42,401 bases of DNA from Chloroflexales bacterium (GTDB lineage: Bacteria; Chloroflexota; Chloroflexia; Chloroflexales; Chloroflexaceae): NCBI GenBank assembly GCA_022360155.1, contig JAKSDJ010000748.1, forward strand, positions 1 to 42,401, in the 5' to 3' direction. The notes beneath the pieces were generated by a model that worked only from the letters and a program-made list of their open reading frames with translations, made no database searches and had not been told where the DNA came from. Shown here piece after piece: positions 23,783-33,417 of this stretch. The position numbers and the translations under genes are program-made. Numbering within the stretch: the stretch's first letter is position 1; each line of letters opens with the position of its first letter.

Positions 23783-25837
23783 TTACCCTTGATCAAAGAA
23801 AAACTGTTCTGGGCGCGCCGCCCCAGGCTGCGGCCACTCGTGGGCGCTGAACATGACATCCGGCACATTGCCTATATTGTTCTTCACAATCCCATATCCA
23901 TTGGTTGCCAGGAGTGTGCCGATGACCAGGAACTCATCCTTTGCAATCTGCAGGATCTGACGCATCAGATCGCGCTGTTTCTGCGGGTCGGCAGTGAGAC
24001 CTAATTGGCGGTGGAGCTCGAATTGCTGCTTAATCGGTTCTGGCGGCTCTACTGCCAGAGGATCATCCGGCGATTGGTTCCACCCAAACCAGCCCATCCC
24101 AAAATGCGACTCGCGGCCAGAAGGCATATAAAAGAAGGGTTTCTGCATCACATTCATATCAAGGCCGCTATTCCCTGGCCAGGCGGTGGCGTCGTGATCA
24201 TTGTTTTTGGTGCGGGTACGAAACAACGAGCGCTCTGATTGACTAAAGACGGCTTTGATCCCAACGGCCTCCCAGTTCTCGATGACGACATCCATCGCAT
24301 CACGCTGGGTATCGCTTTCGACAATAATGGTGATAGTGTTGCCGTCCGGCCCAACCCGCATGCCATCCGCCCCACGGGTATAGCCCAGTTCATCAAGCCA
24401 GGCGTTGGCCTGGTCGGGGTTGTATTCGGTGAACTGAGTCGCAAATTCGTCATCGTAGAAGGCCGACTCGGGTCGGGGGGCAGCCTGCCAGGGCTTGCTC
24501 TGGCTCAGATACACAAGATCGTTGATAGCCTGGCGGTCGATTGCAACCGAGAGCGCCTGCCGAAAGAGCTTCTGGTTGTAGATCTCGCGCTTCAGCGGGT
24601 CTTTGTGGCTGAGGTTCAACGAGATCACCAGCTCATTCATGTTGTCGGTAATCGTATCGAAGAAGTCAAACCCGGCCCGCTCGCGGCTATCGGCCAAAAC
24701 CGCTTTATTGGCCGGACCGCCGATACGCCGATCCTGTAGATCGATTTCGCCGTTTAAGGCGCTCAAAAGAAGCACTTCACGGTCGCTCACCAAGCTGAAG
24801 GCCAGCCGGTCGATGTAGGGCAGTTGCTGGCCTGCGGAATCGACTTTCCAATAGTAGGGGTTACGCTCGCCCTCGAAGAGTTGGCTATCGCCCAAACGAG
24901 CGGTAAAGAGCCATGGCGTGAGCGTGGGCAATTCGGGGTTCTGATTGCGCGAGTAGATGCCGCCAAATTCAAAGGCGACCTTTTCATCCCAGAGCTCGAC
25001 CCACGAAGGGAGTTGCTGCTCTTCGGCTATCTGCACGACATCCGGATTGTAGTCGATGTGCCATTGCTTGGCGTACTCCGCCTGGTAGTGGACCATCTCT
25101 ATCCCAGAGGGTATGGCCAAGTTTTGCAGAAACATCCCATGCGGTTGTGACCACTCGAAGCTGATGGTATATTCGTCGATCAGGGTGACTTTGGCATCCT
25201 CAGACTGACCATCAACGACAATCTGCATCCAATCGGGATGGTCGCCGTGTAAATCCTCGTTCCCCCGTATCTCGTTGGCCCAGAACGCAATGTCGGCGGT
25301 GGTGAACAGCTTGCCATCGGACCACTTGACCCCCTCGTGCAGCTTGAAGGTGTATTTGCGGCCTTCGTTCTCGATCTGCCAGCTCTCGGCCAGGTTGGGC
25401 TCGACATCGGTCCACTCGGCATTCCAACGCACCAGACCTTCATAGAGGGTTGACTTCGCAATCATCGACCCGTCATCCTCTTCCATGCCCATGCGCCAGA
25501 CGCCGCCATACTGCCCAACCTCGCGAAGCGTCTGGACGACCATCGGTTTAGCGGGCAGGCGCTGGTCAACCGGCGGGAGGAGCCCCTGGGCGACTCGTTC
25601 CGCCAGCATCGGCGCTTCGGTAAACGTGGTCGGCGCCGTTGCGCTGGTTGGGGCGGCGGCGCTGGTTGGAACCGCTATGGTTGACGAAGTATCCGGGGCG
25701 GCAGTGGGGCTATCCGGGACAGCAGCAGCCGGGTCATCGACTGGCGCCGCTGAACACGCCGCTAAGAGACTGGCAGCAGTTGAGGTCGCAGATAGATGCA
25801 GAAACTTACGTCGCGATAGTCGCTTCGGTACTGCCAT
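23783..25837 (-). CDS. Family-5 extracellular solute-binding lipoprotein (set 1, Tat-type signal)
   Basis: An ABC substrate-binding protein of 684 residues in the SBP_bac_5 (oligopeptide/oligosaccharide) family. The N-terminus has a twin-arginine motif SRRKFLH (8-14) followed by the lipobox LLAACS, with lipidation predicted at Cys28, then a low-complexity Ser/Thr/Ala/Pro linker. Core features are RMGMEEDDGSMIAKSTLYEGL, FKLHEGVKWSDGK and NPYYWKVD. AGGAGG lies 7 nt upstream of the ATG. It is paralogous to the binding protein at 34861-36945, although that one has a Sec-type signal. Family-5 proteins also bind plant oligosaccharides, and the gene set here points to uronides. Confidence 0.9.
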   Translation of the reverse strand: MAVPKRLSRRKFLHLSATSTAASLLAACSAAPVDDPAAAVPDSPTAAPDTSSTIAVPTSAAAPTSATAPTTFTEAPMLAERVAQGLLPPVDQRLPAKPMVVQTLREVGQYGGVWRMGMEEDDGSMIAKSTLYEGLVRWNAEWTDVEPNLAESWQIENEGRKYTFKLHEGVKWSDGKLFTTADIAFWANEIRGNEDLHGDHPDWMQIVVDGQSEDAKVTLIDEYTISFEWSQPHGMFLQNLAIPSGIEMVHYQAEYAKQWHIDYNPDVVQIAEEQQLPSWVELWDEKVAFEFGGIYSRNQNPELPTLTPWLFTARLGDSQLFEGERNPYYWKVDSAGQQLPYIDRLAFSLVSDREVLLLSALNGEIDLQDRRIGGPANKAVLADSRERAGFDFFDTITDNMNELVISLNLSHKDPLKREIYNQKLFRQALSVAIDRQAINDLVYLSQSKPWQAAPRPESAFYDDEFATQFTEYNPDQANAWLDELGYTRGADGMRVGPDGNTITIIVESDTQRDAMDVVIENWEAVGIKAVFSQSERSLFRTRTKNNDHDATAWPGNSGLDMNVMQKPFFYMPSGRESHFGMGWFGWNQSPDDPLAVEPPEPIKQQFELHRQLGLTADPQKQRDLMRQILQIAKDEFLVIGTLLATNGYGIVKNNIGNVPDVMFSAHEWPQPGAARPEQFFFDQG

Positions 25838-25857
25838 TGTAATACCTCCTCATTTTT

Positions 25858-25920
25858 ACGTTGACACATGAGTACGTTAGAGCGTTAGAACGTTAGAACG
25901 TTAGAACGTTGACACGTTCT
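25858..25920. repeat. Octamer array, eight ACGTTnnn units
   Basis: Eight contiguous 8-bp units in register: ACGTTGAC, ACATGAGT, ACGTTAGA, GCGTTAGA, ACGTTAGA, ACGTTAGA, ACGTTGAC, ACGTTCT. The cleanest array in the window. It starts 20 bp upstream of the binding-protein ATG, so it would be in the mRNA leader. Confidence 0.9.
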
Positions 25921-26025
25921 TTATTTCATGCGCGGGGCGTCGTTATTGTCGGCAGGGGCGCTCTGCGAAGCGTCTGGCCTGTTACACCTCCTTCGCTGGC
26001 GTCTACGCGCCAAAATCTAAAAATC

Positions 26026-26035
26026 TTTCAAGAAA
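26026..26035. promoter_or_regulatory. Candidate operator TTTCAAGAAA
   Basis: A perfect 10-bp palindrome about 190 bp upstream of the binding-protein start. The same sequence forms part of the palindrome cluster around the second lacI promoter (40410-40421), so both may be sites for that LacI protein. Confidence 0.35.
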
Positions 26036-26306
26036 ACGATTTCCCTGGCTAGTAAGTGTATTGGCATTTTGATGTATGAAAACCCAACTGCAGGCGACCA
26101 CCCAAACCGTCTATCAATCAGTAGCTTGCTACTGCCATAGTTGATATGAGTACTGCAACGAGACCTCCCGCCATAGCGCTTCGGAACGCTGCCTGCCGGC
26201 GTCGCCTTTCGCCGCGCTCAGAGTCTCGCACCTGTTAGCAGTACGATTGGCGCCTCTTTCAACAGGACACATTTCGTTGCAGTATGCGTTGAACCTTTCT
26301 TTACTT

Positions 26307-26524
26307 ATACCAATTCAACGTACACATGACCCATGTCATGCTGAGTCCTTCGGCGAGCCGGTCCTGAGCCCTTCGGCTGCGCTTAGGGCCGCTCGCCGAA
26401 GGGCTCAGAACTGGCGGAGCGAAGCATCTCAGCTTGCTGCTGATGAGCTCCTTTGCTTCGTGTATCCTGAGCGCAGCCGAAGGACAGGATGACAGGATGC
26501 GGCATATCTAAAGCGAATTGGTAT
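26307..26524. mobile_element. MITE-like element with ATACCAATTC terminal inverted repeats
   Basis: ATACCAATTC (26307-26316) is matched inversely at 26515-26524. Interior palindromes (CTTCGGCGAGCCGGTCCTGAG and its inverse, quoted in part as CTTCGGCGAGCC) are shared with 2983-3254. This copy lacks the 150-bp insertion found there. The right end lies two bases beyond the stop of the PL11-like gene. Confidence 0.7.
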
Positions 26525-26526
26525 TA

Positions 26527-28425
26527 CTACCTACGGCATGATGATGGATTTGACGCTTTCACGTCGACTTGCGCGCCATTCACAAACAGACGCACGGTCT
26601 TCGAGCCTTGCGAGGTATGGAATAACACATCATCGTTTGCCTTTGCAACGCCGCTGCCGCTTTCACTCCGGTGATAAACGTCCCAACTGAACGTGATGTC
26701 GTAGTCATTCTTGTTCCGAACCTGCCAGCGCCCATCACACATCGACGTGAGATTGAGCTTCTCGGGCGTGATGGTGCGCCAGTCGAACCAAGAGCGCTCG
26801 GGATGGTTGTCATATGCCGAGTTGGCGATGGCAAGCTGGTAGGTTGGATGCGCCCACGGCGACATATATTGCCCTTCGCCGCTGCCCGCTGCGCCATAGA
26901 TCGCCATCTCGTCGTTGTCGATCAGCACGACTTCCTCGCGATAGTCGCCGAGAATGTCCAGCGCGTAGGCATAGACGCGCATATCCTCGTTGCTATCGAC
27001 TTTGCCGTTCCTGTTCAAATCCGGCACGGGAAGCGGCGTCAGCGCCGGGCCGCCGTTGGCGTAGTAGAAATCTTCGACTTCGAAGAGCTCCCCGTTGTTC
27101 CAGGGAACACTTACAGCGCCATGTCGTGCGGAAAACGACTCGTCAAGGGTGCGATCACCGTCCCAGTCCATATGAAAACCGTCGTCGACCCGCAAGATAG
27201 TCTTTGGCTCATTGCCGGTGATATCGAAGACGCCGGTCTCTTCTGGGTCGCGGTCGCGATAGATCTCTCGCTGATAGGCAATCTCAATGCCTGCGGGTAT
27301 GCCTCCCGTGACAGTAAACTCACCAATCGCGTTTATTTTGGCATCGCCATCTCTGTTGTTGCGTCCTGGCCGCTGATCTTCGCTCGGGTCGGGCAAGTCT
27401 TCCCGGATCCAGAGTGGCTGGGCCGTCGGGTTGCTCAGATCCTCAGCAGCATAGAGTGCGGCATACACATATTCGTGGCTAAGCAGCACCTCCATTCCTG
27501 AACGCTTGGGGTCGAAATCGCCGAAGAAGGCCCGGTCGAGATGATCGAAATAGTAGTCAGCGGGCTCCCACGCGGGCGGCGTGAGCCGGGCCATCTGTGT
27601 ACCATCGTCATCAAGCGCCCATGCGCCAATAAATTCATCCTTCCCGTCGCCATCGATATCGCCAGTCCAGGGATAATGGGCGTAGATCTTCTCTTTAGTC
27701 GCGTTATCACCGGCGGTATGCCAGAGCAAGTTCAGCTTTTCAGTAAAGACAAAGATGTCGCCCTCGGAGTCTTCTTCAGTGAGCACTACAATGTCTTGCG
27801 GAACGTCACTGCCGCGCACATTGGCAATTGTGGCGTAGATGCGCAGGGTCTCTTCGCTGTCGTCACTGGTTGGGAGGGGGAATTTCCCGGTTCGCCCGTC
27901 TTCGTGTAAGGGAAACTGGCTGAATTCCCGCTCGACCGCGCCGGTTGCTCCATCGACGATGCGGACCACGATCCCATCGCTAGTTGCAAAGGGGCCGATC
28001 ACCTCAGTGCGATTGTCCCGGTCGACATCCCAGAGGGTATATTTGTAGAAATACCGCTCGGGCGCTGGCGGCAGAGATACTGGGGCGTTGAACTCCCACA
28101 GCTTGGTGACGCTCGTGTCGCCGGCGTAGGTAAAGGCCTGCAAACGACTGTTGGTATAGCGGATAAAATCCTTGTAGACGCCGTCGTTGTTCAAATCACC
28201 GAACTGTGCGCTGGCACGGTAGAAATCCGGCGGCGTGGCCGGGTCGGTCGGGTCGGGCTGATTGAAAGGCCGTAGATCGATCTGCTGCAGCAACACAGGT
28301 TGTGGCAAGGTTGTGGTCGCGCTCGCATTGACTGGCGAGATGGAACTTGCGACAAACAACGCAGCGGTTAGTACGACAAAAACGGCAATGTTTGAGTATT
28401 TCTTACGGCGACACTGTCTGAACAT
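26527..28425 (-). CDS. Secreted beta-propeller protein, rhamnogalacturonan lyase-like (PL11-like)
   Basis: A 632-residue exported protein. Residues 1-36 form a Sec signal peptide (RRKK, hydrophobic core, ASA). FG-GAP/calcium-type blade motifs follow: FGDLNNDG (75-82), WDVDRDNRTEV (about 132), TGDIDGDGKDEF (about 255) and DILGDYREEVV (about 497). The last, with EMAIYG and a following WAHPTYQLAIANSAYDNHP stretch, recalls PL11 rhamnogalacturonan lyases. The C-terminal 90 residues (CDGRWQVRNKN ... SWDVYH ... VRLFVNGAQVDVKAS) look like a small beta-sandwich domain appended to secreted proteins. GGAGGT lies 8 nt upstream. It is the only secreted enzyme candidate here. Integrin-like propeller without activity is the alternative. 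Confidence 0.68.
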   Translation of the reverse strand: MFRQCRRKKYSNIAVFVVLTAALFVASSISPVNASATTTLPQPVLLQQIDLRPFNQPDPTDPATPPDFYRASAQFGDLNNDGVYKDFIRYTNSRLQAFTYAGDTSVTKLWEFNAPVSLPPAPERYFYKYTLWDVDRDNRTEVIGPFATSDGIVVRIVDGATGAVEREFSQFPLHEDGRTGKFPLPTSDDSEETLRIYATIANVRGSDVPQDIVVLTEEDSEGDIFVFTEKLNLLWHTAGDNATKEKIYAHYPWTGDIDGDGKDEFIGAWALDDDGTQMARLTPPAWEPADYYFDHLDRAFFGDFDPKRSGMEVLLSHEYVYAALYAAEDLSNPTAQPLWIREDLPDPSEDQRPGRNNRDGDAKINAIGEFTVTGGIPAGIEIAYQREIYRDRDPEETGVFDITGNEPKTILRVDDGFHMDWDGDRTLDESFSARHGAVSVPWNNGELFEVEDFYYANGGPALTPLPVPDLNRNGKVDSNEDMRVYAYALDILGDYREEVVLIDNDEMAIYGAAGSGEGQYMSPWAHPTYQLAIANSAYDNHPERSWFDWRTITPEKLNLTSMCDGRWQVRNKNDYDITFSWDVYHRSESGSGVAKANDDVLFHTSQGSKTVRLFVNGAQVDVKASNPSSCRR

Positions 28426-28480
28426 GTTTTATGACCTCCATTGTGGAACATAGTGCAAGATTTTGCAGAATGCGAAATAC

Positions 28481-29608
28481 CTACCAACACGTTTCGGTCA
28501 ACCCGGCGAGTTTCCCTAACGCTTCCAGGTAGTAGAAATCCCCATAGATCAGCGAAACATCGACATTCTCATTCGCCGGGAGTTTGCCGGTCGCGTGCAT
28601 CAGCAGGCCATCCTGGTCGGGTCGCTCCCAGGTGGCGCAGCGCGTGGTCAGCGCCTGAAGCAGATTCACGGCGGCGCTGTAGTATTGCTCCCCGGCGCCG
28701 TCCGGCAGCAGGCTTGCCAGTTCGAGCAGCCCCGACGCCGCAATCGCGCCCGCCGAACTGTCGCGGGGCGCAGTCGATGGATCGGGAACGCGGAAATCCC
28801 ACGGCGGCACATATTCTGGCGGCAGTGCAGCGATGAAGTTATCGGCTATCCGTTTGGCAACCTCCAGATAAGCAGAAACGCCGGTATAGCGATAGGCCAG
28901 CGGGAAGCCATAGACTGCCCACGACTGGCCGCGACTCCAACACGAATCGGGGGCGTAACCCTGCCCGCCCAACGCCTCGATGGGGGCGCCGGTTTTCTGA
29001 TCGAAGCGGATAATGTGGTGCGTCGAACCATCTTCGCGGACGAAGTAGCGCACCGCCGTCTCGGCATGGGCCTCGGCAACATTGCGGAAGCGTGGTTGCT
29101 TGAACTCTTCAGCGGCCCAGAACAGGAGCGGCAGGTTCATCATAGTGTCGATAATCACCATCCCACGCCGATCCTCGGTATTCCAGGCTTCGATAAAGTT
29201 GCCCGCCGGATTGAAGCGGCTCATGAGGAAAGAAGTGGCCAGTAAGCCGCGCCGCCGGGCAATAGGATCGCTTGCGATCTTGTAGCGCGCCACCGCCGTC
29301 GTTTGGAATTGAAAGCCAATATCGTGGTGCAGGCCATAGAGCAGATCACTCACAAATGCCTGCTCCAGTTCATCCTCAGCAGCCTTTGCCATCTTGAGCA
29401 GAGACGTGGCCTCAGTGCGACGGTAAACCTGCAACAATATGCCTGGCCAGAAGCCTGAGGTCCAAACATCGGACGCAAGCGGGTGATAACGACCCTGCAC
29501 GCTCGCATGCAGAAAGGCGCCGCCCACCCGCTCGGCCAGATCCATCACTTTGCGTTCGACTTGCTCTTGGGCAGCGATGGCCCAATCCGGCGTTGTCCGT
29601 ATTGTCAT
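28481..29608 (-). CDS. Unsaturated glucuronyl hydrolase (GH88)
   Basis: A 375-residue (alpha/alpha)6-barrel enzyme. D96 (HHDIGFQF) and D154 (IDTMMNLPLLFWA) correspond to the two essential aspartates of GH88. SCWSRGQSWAVYGF, RDSSAGAIAASGL and the C-terminal YGDFYYLEAL are family hallmarks. It removes the 4,5-unsaturated uronic acid left by lyases at the non-reducing end, feeding KdgF. No signal peptide, so cytoplasmic. ATG 29608 has AAGGAG 7 nt upstream and is preferred over an in-frame start nine codons earlier. It lies 55 bp upstream of the PL11-like gene and downstream of oppF. Confidence 0.9.
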   Translation of the reverse strand: MTIRTTPDWAIAAQEQVERKVMDLAERVGGAFLHASVQGRYHPLASDVWTSGFWPGILLQVYRRTEATSLLKMAKAAEDELEQAFVSDLLYGLHHDIGFQFQTTAVARYKIASDPIARRRGLLATSFLMSRFNPAGNFIEAWNTEDRRGMVIIDTMMNLPLLFWAAEEFKQPRFRNVAEAHAETAVRYFVREDGSTHHIIRFDQKTGAPIEALGGQGYAPDSCWSRGQSWAVYGFPLAYRYTGVSAYLEVAKRIADNFIAALPPEYVPPWDFRVPDPSTAPRDSSAGAIAASGLLELASLLPDGAGEQYYSAAVNLLQALTTRCATWERPDQDGLLMHATGKLPANENVDVSLIYGDFYYLEALGKLAGLTETCW

Positions 29609-29681
29609 CAAGTCACTCCTTGTAGCAAGCGACACGAGGCGGATTCCATTTATTGCCGCCCCGTATCTTGTCTAAGGCAAG

Positions 29682-29775
29682 GTTTCAGACATGAGGGTGC
29701 AGGATTGACAGGATTGCTCTCACAGCCTGCATCGCGTCGTTCAAATCCTGTTCATCTTGTCAAACCTGTCACACC
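29682..29775. repeat. Uninterrupted copy of the AGGATT/AATCCTGT intergenic repeat
   Basis: It aligns with 2915-2982 plus 3255-3270, where an element interrupts the same sequence. It contains AGGATTGACAGGATTG and the inverse-like AATCCTGTTCATCTTGTC. Confidence 0.6.
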
Positions 29776-29780
29776 CATGT

Positions 29781-30824
29781 CTAGGCCGCTTTTGGTATTT
29801 CAACACCCCGCAACGTCAAATCCTCGGCAAAGTGGCAGGCAACGTAGCGGTCCGATTCGATCCGGCGAAGCGGTGGCGTTTCGACCTTGCATCGCTCCTG
29901 CACATAAGGACAACGCGGGTGGAAATGACAACCGCTTGGCGGGTTGGATGGGTCAGGCACTTCACCCTGCAAAACGATACGCTGCGAACGCAGGCGCGGG
30001 TCAGGTTTGGGCACGTTCGCCAGCAAGGCTTCGGTATATGGGTGCTGTGGAAAGCTGAACAGCTTGCTAGTCTCGGTCAGTTCGACGATCCGGCCTACGT
30101 ACATAACCGCAACCCGGTCGGAGATATAGCGCACGACGCTCAAGTTGTGGGCCACGAAGAGGTAGGTTAGCTTCATCTCTTGTTGCAGATCCTGCATCAG
30201 GTTTAAGATCTGCGCCTGCACCGAGACATCGAGCGCCGAGACGGCTTCGTCGGCTATGACCAGGCGCGGGTTGACACTGAGCGCGCGGGCGATGCCGATG
30301 CGCTGACGCTGCCCGCCGCTGAAGGCGTGGGGGTAACGCCGCATGTAGTCCGGTGACAGCTTGACCTTGCGCAACAGATCGGCGACTCGCTCTTCCAACT
30401 CTTTGCCCTGCGCGATCCCATTGACAAGCAACGGCTCGCCAATGATTTCCATGATGTTCATCCGCGGGTTGAGCGAGGAGAAGGGATCTTGGAAGACCAT
30501 CTGAATTTCTTTGCGGTAGGGCTTGATCTCGCGATCATTCAGGCTGGCCAGATCGACCGTGCTGCCCTCCTGTTCCTGAAAGAGGATCTCGCCATCGGTA
30601 GGCTTCTGCTTGTAGGCGCGCACGATGCAACGACCGGCGGTTGTTTTGCCGCAACCGCTCTCGCCGACCAGGCTAAGCGTCTCGCCCTGTTTGATGGTAA
30701 AACTCACCCCGTCGACAGCTTTGACTGTACCGATCTGGCGTTGCAGCAAGCCCTTGCGGATCGGAAAATGCATCTTCAGATCATTTACTTCCAGGAGGGT
30801 ATCAGAATGCATTATTTGTTTCAT
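29781..30824 (-). CDS. oppF: Oligopeptide-type ABC ATPase OppF/DppF
   Basis: A 347-residue ATPase with Walker A GESGCGKT (54-61), Q-loop (VFQDPF), signature FSGGQRQR (168-175), Walker B LVIADE (188-193) and the oligopeptide-family C-terminus [17 protein letters not shown], which binds a [4Fe-4S]-like or zinc cysteine cluster in relatives. Walker B reads ADEAVSALD instead of the usual ADEP, a minor change. It energises the permeases of set 2 and probably also set 1, which has no ATPase genes. The start ATG 30824 has only a weak ribosome-binding site; ATG 30812 is an alternative. Confidence 0.92.
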   Translation of the reverse strand: MKQIMHSDTLLEVNDLKMHFPIRKGLLQRQIGTVKAVDGVSFTIKQGETLSLVGESGCGKTTAGRCIVRAYKQKPTDGEILFQEQEGSTVDLASLNDREIKPYRKEIQMVFQDPFSSLNPRMNIMEIIGEPLLVNGIAQGKELEERVADLLRKVKLSPDYMRRYPHAFSGGQRQRIGIARALSVNPRLVIADEAVSALDVSVQAQILNLMQDLQQEMKLTYLFVAHNLSVVRYISDRVAVMYVGRIVELTETSKLFSFPQHPYTEALLANVPKPDPRLRSQRIVLQGEVPDPSNPPSGCHFHPRCPYVQERCKVETPPLRRIESDRYVACHFAEDLTLRGVEIPKAA

Positions 30825-30857
30825 TGGTCTTTCCCGTTACCAGAATTGAGAATGATT

Positions 30858-30903
30858 AATGGAGAATGGAAAGTCCTTCATTGCCCATTGTCCATTCTCC
30901 ATT
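30858..30903. repeat. Inverted repeat in the oppD-oppF gap
   Basis: AATGGAGAATGGA (30858-30870) and its perfect inverse (30891-30903) can form a 13-bp stem with a 20-bp loop. Located between oppD and oppF, it may adjust the relative expression of the two ATPases; no T-run is present. Confidence 0.6.
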
Positions 30904-30909
30904 ACTCCT

Positions 30910-32007
30910 TTAGGATATGCTGATCGTCTCTTGCCGCCGGTCTCCAGTCTCTGGCGCGCTGCTGGTTGAACCCGGTTTGTGATAGAGCCAGCAGCGTACA
31001 TTTTGGATATTGTTCAGCGGCAGCAACTCCGGTTCATCGGTTTTGCAGATATCCAACTTATTCGCGAGCCGCTCGCGACAGCGCGGATGAAACCGGCAGC
31101 CGGTCGGGCGATTGTAGGGATGCGGCACCGAACCAGGGATCGCATCCAGCCGCTCGCGGGTCTGGCTTTCCAGTCGAGGGATCGAGCGGAGCAGGCCCCG
31201 AGTGTAGGGGTGTTGTGGATCGTGAAATAACTCGTCTACGGGGGCCTGCTCCACCACCTGGCCCAAATACATCACCGCTACGTCGTCGGCGATCTCGGCC
31301 ACGACGCCCAGGTCGTGGGTGATGATTATAATGGCCATGCCCAGCTCTACTTGGAGCTGTTGCATCAGCTCAAGAATCTGGGCCTGGGTGGTCACATCGA
31401 GTGCGGTGGTTGGCTCGTCGGCGATGAGCAGGCAGGGCTGACAGATCAGTGCCATCGCAATCATCGCCCGTTGGCGCATGCCGCCGGAAAGCTGATGCGG
31501 GTAAGCGTCAAAGCGCTGATCGGGGCGAGGAATGCCGACCTTACCCAGCATTTCGATCGTGACATTGCGCGCTTCTTTCTTGCTTACCTGGAAATGCTGG
31601 CGAAAGTTCTCCATCACCTGGTTGCCAATGGTGTGAACTGGGCTTAGCGAGGCCATCGGCTCCTGGAAAATCATCGCCACTTCTTTGCCTCGAAACGCAC
31701 GCATCTCTGGGCTATTTGGCTTGTAGTCAGTCAACTTCACCTGTTCACTGCGCGTTTCAAGGCCATTGTCGGCCATAGAATGGCGGTAAAAGCTAATCTC
31801 GCCGCCCACGATCTTGCCGGGCTTGGCAACGATTTGCAGGATCGAGCGAGCCATGATGCTCTTCCCGCAGCCGCTTTCGCCGACAACTGCCAGCGTCTTG
31901 CCCCGCCTGACCTGGAGGGTTGCACCATCGACGGCTTTGACTATCCCTTCGTCAAGGTAGAAATAGGTTTGTAAGTCTCTTACTTCAAGCAGCAAATCAT
32001 TGCTCAT
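30910..32007 (-). CDS. oppD: Oligopeptide-type ABC ATPase OppD/DppD
   Basis: A 365-residue ATPase with Walker A GESGCGKS (43-50), Q115, signature LSGGMRQR (173-180), Walker B LLIADEP (193-199) and C-terminal [12 protein letters not shown]. About 15 extra residues at the end ([15 protein letters not shown]) look like read-through into repeat-like intergenic DNA. GGAGA lies 5 nt before the ATG. It is the partner of OppF and placed directly after oppC of set 2, completing a five-gene transporter. Confidence 0.93.
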   Translation of the reverse strand: MSNDLLLEVRDLQTYFYLDEGIVKAVDGATLQVRRGKTLAVVGESGCGKSIMARSILQIVAKPGKIVGGEISFYRHSMADNGLETRSEQVKLTDYKPNSPEMRAFRGKEVAMIFQEPMASLSPVHTIGNQVMENFRQHFQVSKKEARNVTIEMLGKVGIPRPDQRFDAYPHQLSGGMRQRAMIAMALICQPCLLIADEPTTALDVTTQAQILELMQQLQVELGMAIIIITHDLGVVAEIADDVAVMYLGQVVEQAPVDELFHDPQHPYTRGLLRSIPRLESQTRERLDAIPGSVPHPYNRPTGCRFHPRCRERLANKLDICKTDEPELLPLNNIQNVRCWLYHKPGSTSSAPETGDRRQETISIS

Positions 32008-32024
32008 GACGCTCTCCGCTTAGT

Positions 32025-32065
32025 ACGTTAGTTACGTTAGCACGTTGACCCGTTGGCACGGTTGA
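32025..32065. repeat. Octamer array ACGTTnnn
   Basis: Units ACGTTAGTT (9 bp), ACGTTAGC, ACGTTGAC, CCGTTGGC and ACGGTTGA lie just upstream of oppD. Confidence 0.65.
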
Positions 32066-32132
32066 TCGGTGTTGATTGGCGTCCCTCTACGCCATCTGCG
32101 GTCCATTGCCAGTCAGCCGGTTGGCGGGGTCG

Positions 32133-32188
32133 CACATCTTCGCGTCTTCGTCTCATCGCCTCATCGTTTCCTCTGCTCCTCGTCGCAT
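32133..32188. repeat. Octamer array CGCCTCAT type
   Basis: Seven contiguous 8-bp units (CACATCTT, CGCGTCTT, CGTCTCAT, CGCCTCAT, CGTTTCCT, CTGCTCCT, CGTCGCAT) lie between oppC and oppD. Confidence 0.75.
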
Positions 32189-32196
32189 CCGCCCAA

Positions 32197-33417
32197 TTAC
32201 GCATAGGGATCGGCGGCATCACGCAGCCCATCGCCCAGGTAGTTGAAGGCCAGGACGAGAATAATCAACGCTCCAGCAGGGTAAATCAACCATGGCGCCA
32301 GCGCGACCGTATGGATATTCTGGGCTTCCTGGAGCAGAATGCCAAAGCTGTTCAATGGCGGCTTCAAGCCCAGTCCCAGGAAGCTCAGGCTGGTTTCGGC
32401 CAGAATCGCGCCAGGGATCGAGAGCGTCAACGAAGCGATGATATGGCTGTAGAACGAGGGCAACATGTGCCGAAAGATGATCCGTCGCTCTTTGACTCCC
32501 GACACCCGTGCTGCCATCACAAAATCCTCTTCGCGCAGCGCCAAAAACCGTCCGCGCACCACGCGCGCCATACCGATCCAGCCAACCAGCGAGAGGATGA
32601 CCGTGACGCCGAAGAAGACCGCCAGCGGCGACCAGGTCAGCGGGATCGCCGCGCTCAAGCCCATCAGGATGGGCGTCTTCGGGATCGAGTCGATAAACTC
32701 CATAAAGCGCTGGACGACCATATCGACCCCGCCGCTGTAGTAGCCGGAAATACCGCCCAATGTGACGCCGATCAGCAGACTCAGCACAATCCCGATCAGG
32801 CTGATCGACATCGAGATCCGCGTACCATGGATCAGGCGCGAGAACAGATCGCGCCCCAGACGGTCGCCGCCCAACAGATAGGCCGTACCCTCGGGATCGG
32901 AGGCGCCGAAGAAGCGCCGATCGGTCTCGATAAGCCCCCAGAGTTCGTATGGTTCACCCCGCACGAAGAAGCCAAGCTCATACCGCTGAGTCGTGTCGTC
33001 GGTGAAATCACGACGGTAGGTCTCTTCGTTGAGCTGCATTTTGTACCCATACACATACGGCCAGGTCAAGCCGCCATCCTCGTCGAAAAAGCGAATAGAC
33101 TGTGGGGGCGCAAAGGTAAGAGCCGCCCGATTTGTCGCCGGATCATAGGGGGCGATAAAATCGGCAAAAATTGCCGTCAGGTAATAGCAGGCGACGACGA
33201 ATGTACAGAAGACCGCCAATTTATTCTTGCGAAATCGCCACCAGATCAACTGAGCCTGCGAGGCGGTGGCGATGCGCTGCGTCTCGGCATCAAAGCTGAG
33301 ATCGTCCTCGAAGTCGCCGCCATCGCGACTCAAGCGCGCCGTGGAATCGCCCGAATTAGGGCTAGCTGGCTGAGGAGCGCTACGGCCCGGTTGTCGTGCA
33401 TTTTCGGACAAGCTCAT
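32197..33417 (-). CDS. oppC: Oligopeptide-type ABC permease, OppC/DppC subunit (set 2)
   Basis: A 406-residue inner-membrane permease with a cytoplasmic N-terminal tail (1-65), first membrane segment (68-90), long extracytoplasmic loop and permease core. The coupling loop EEDFVMAARVSGVKERRI and the ending GDGLRDAADPYA are nearly the same as in the set 1 OppC, a clear duplication. A GAGAG sequence lies 6 nt before the ATG. It belongs to the complete transporter with OppB (33776), binding protein (34861), OppD and OppF. Confidence 0.92.
   Translation of the reverse strand: MSLSENARQPGRSAPQPASPNSGDSTARLSRDGGDFEDDLSFDAETQRIATASQAQLIWWRFRKNKLAVFCTFVVACYYLTAIFADFIAPYDPATNRAALTFAPPQSIRFFDEDGGLTWPYVYGYKMQLNEETYRRDFTDDTTQRYELGFFVRGEPYELWGLIETDRRFFGASDPEGTAYLLGGDRLGRDLFSRLIHGTRISMSISLIGIVLSLLIGVTLGGISGYYSGGVDMVVQRFMEFIDSIPKTPILMGLSAAIPLTWSPLAVFFGVTVILSLVGWIGMARVVRGRFLALREEDFVMAARVSGVKERRIIFRHMLPSFYSHIIASLTLSIPGAILAETSLSFLGLGLKPPLNSFGILLQEAQNIHTVALAPWLIYPAGALIILVLAFNYLGDGLRDAADPYA

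Larger units (their letters stand above)
25838..26526. other. 689-bp intergenic region upstream of the binding-protein gene
   Basis: No gene is visible. It contains an octamer array (25858-25920), a GGGGCGCTCTGCGAAGCG palindrome remnant (about 25956-25973), a TTTCAAGAAA palindrome (26026-26035), AGTAGCTTGCTACT (about 26121-26134) and a TA-flanked inverted-repeat element (26307-26524). It likely includes the binding-protein promoter, but I could not pick one. Confidence 0.55.

Noticed and set aside
25858-25920. Octamer array considered as a CRISPR array
   Set aside because: Units are 8 bp, contiguous and without unique spacers, and no cas genes are present.
26021-26060. Possible -35/-10 promoter for the set 1 binding-protein gene around TTGAAA
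   Set aside because: No acceptable -10 lies at 16-18 bp on the minus strand; only the palindrome is reported.
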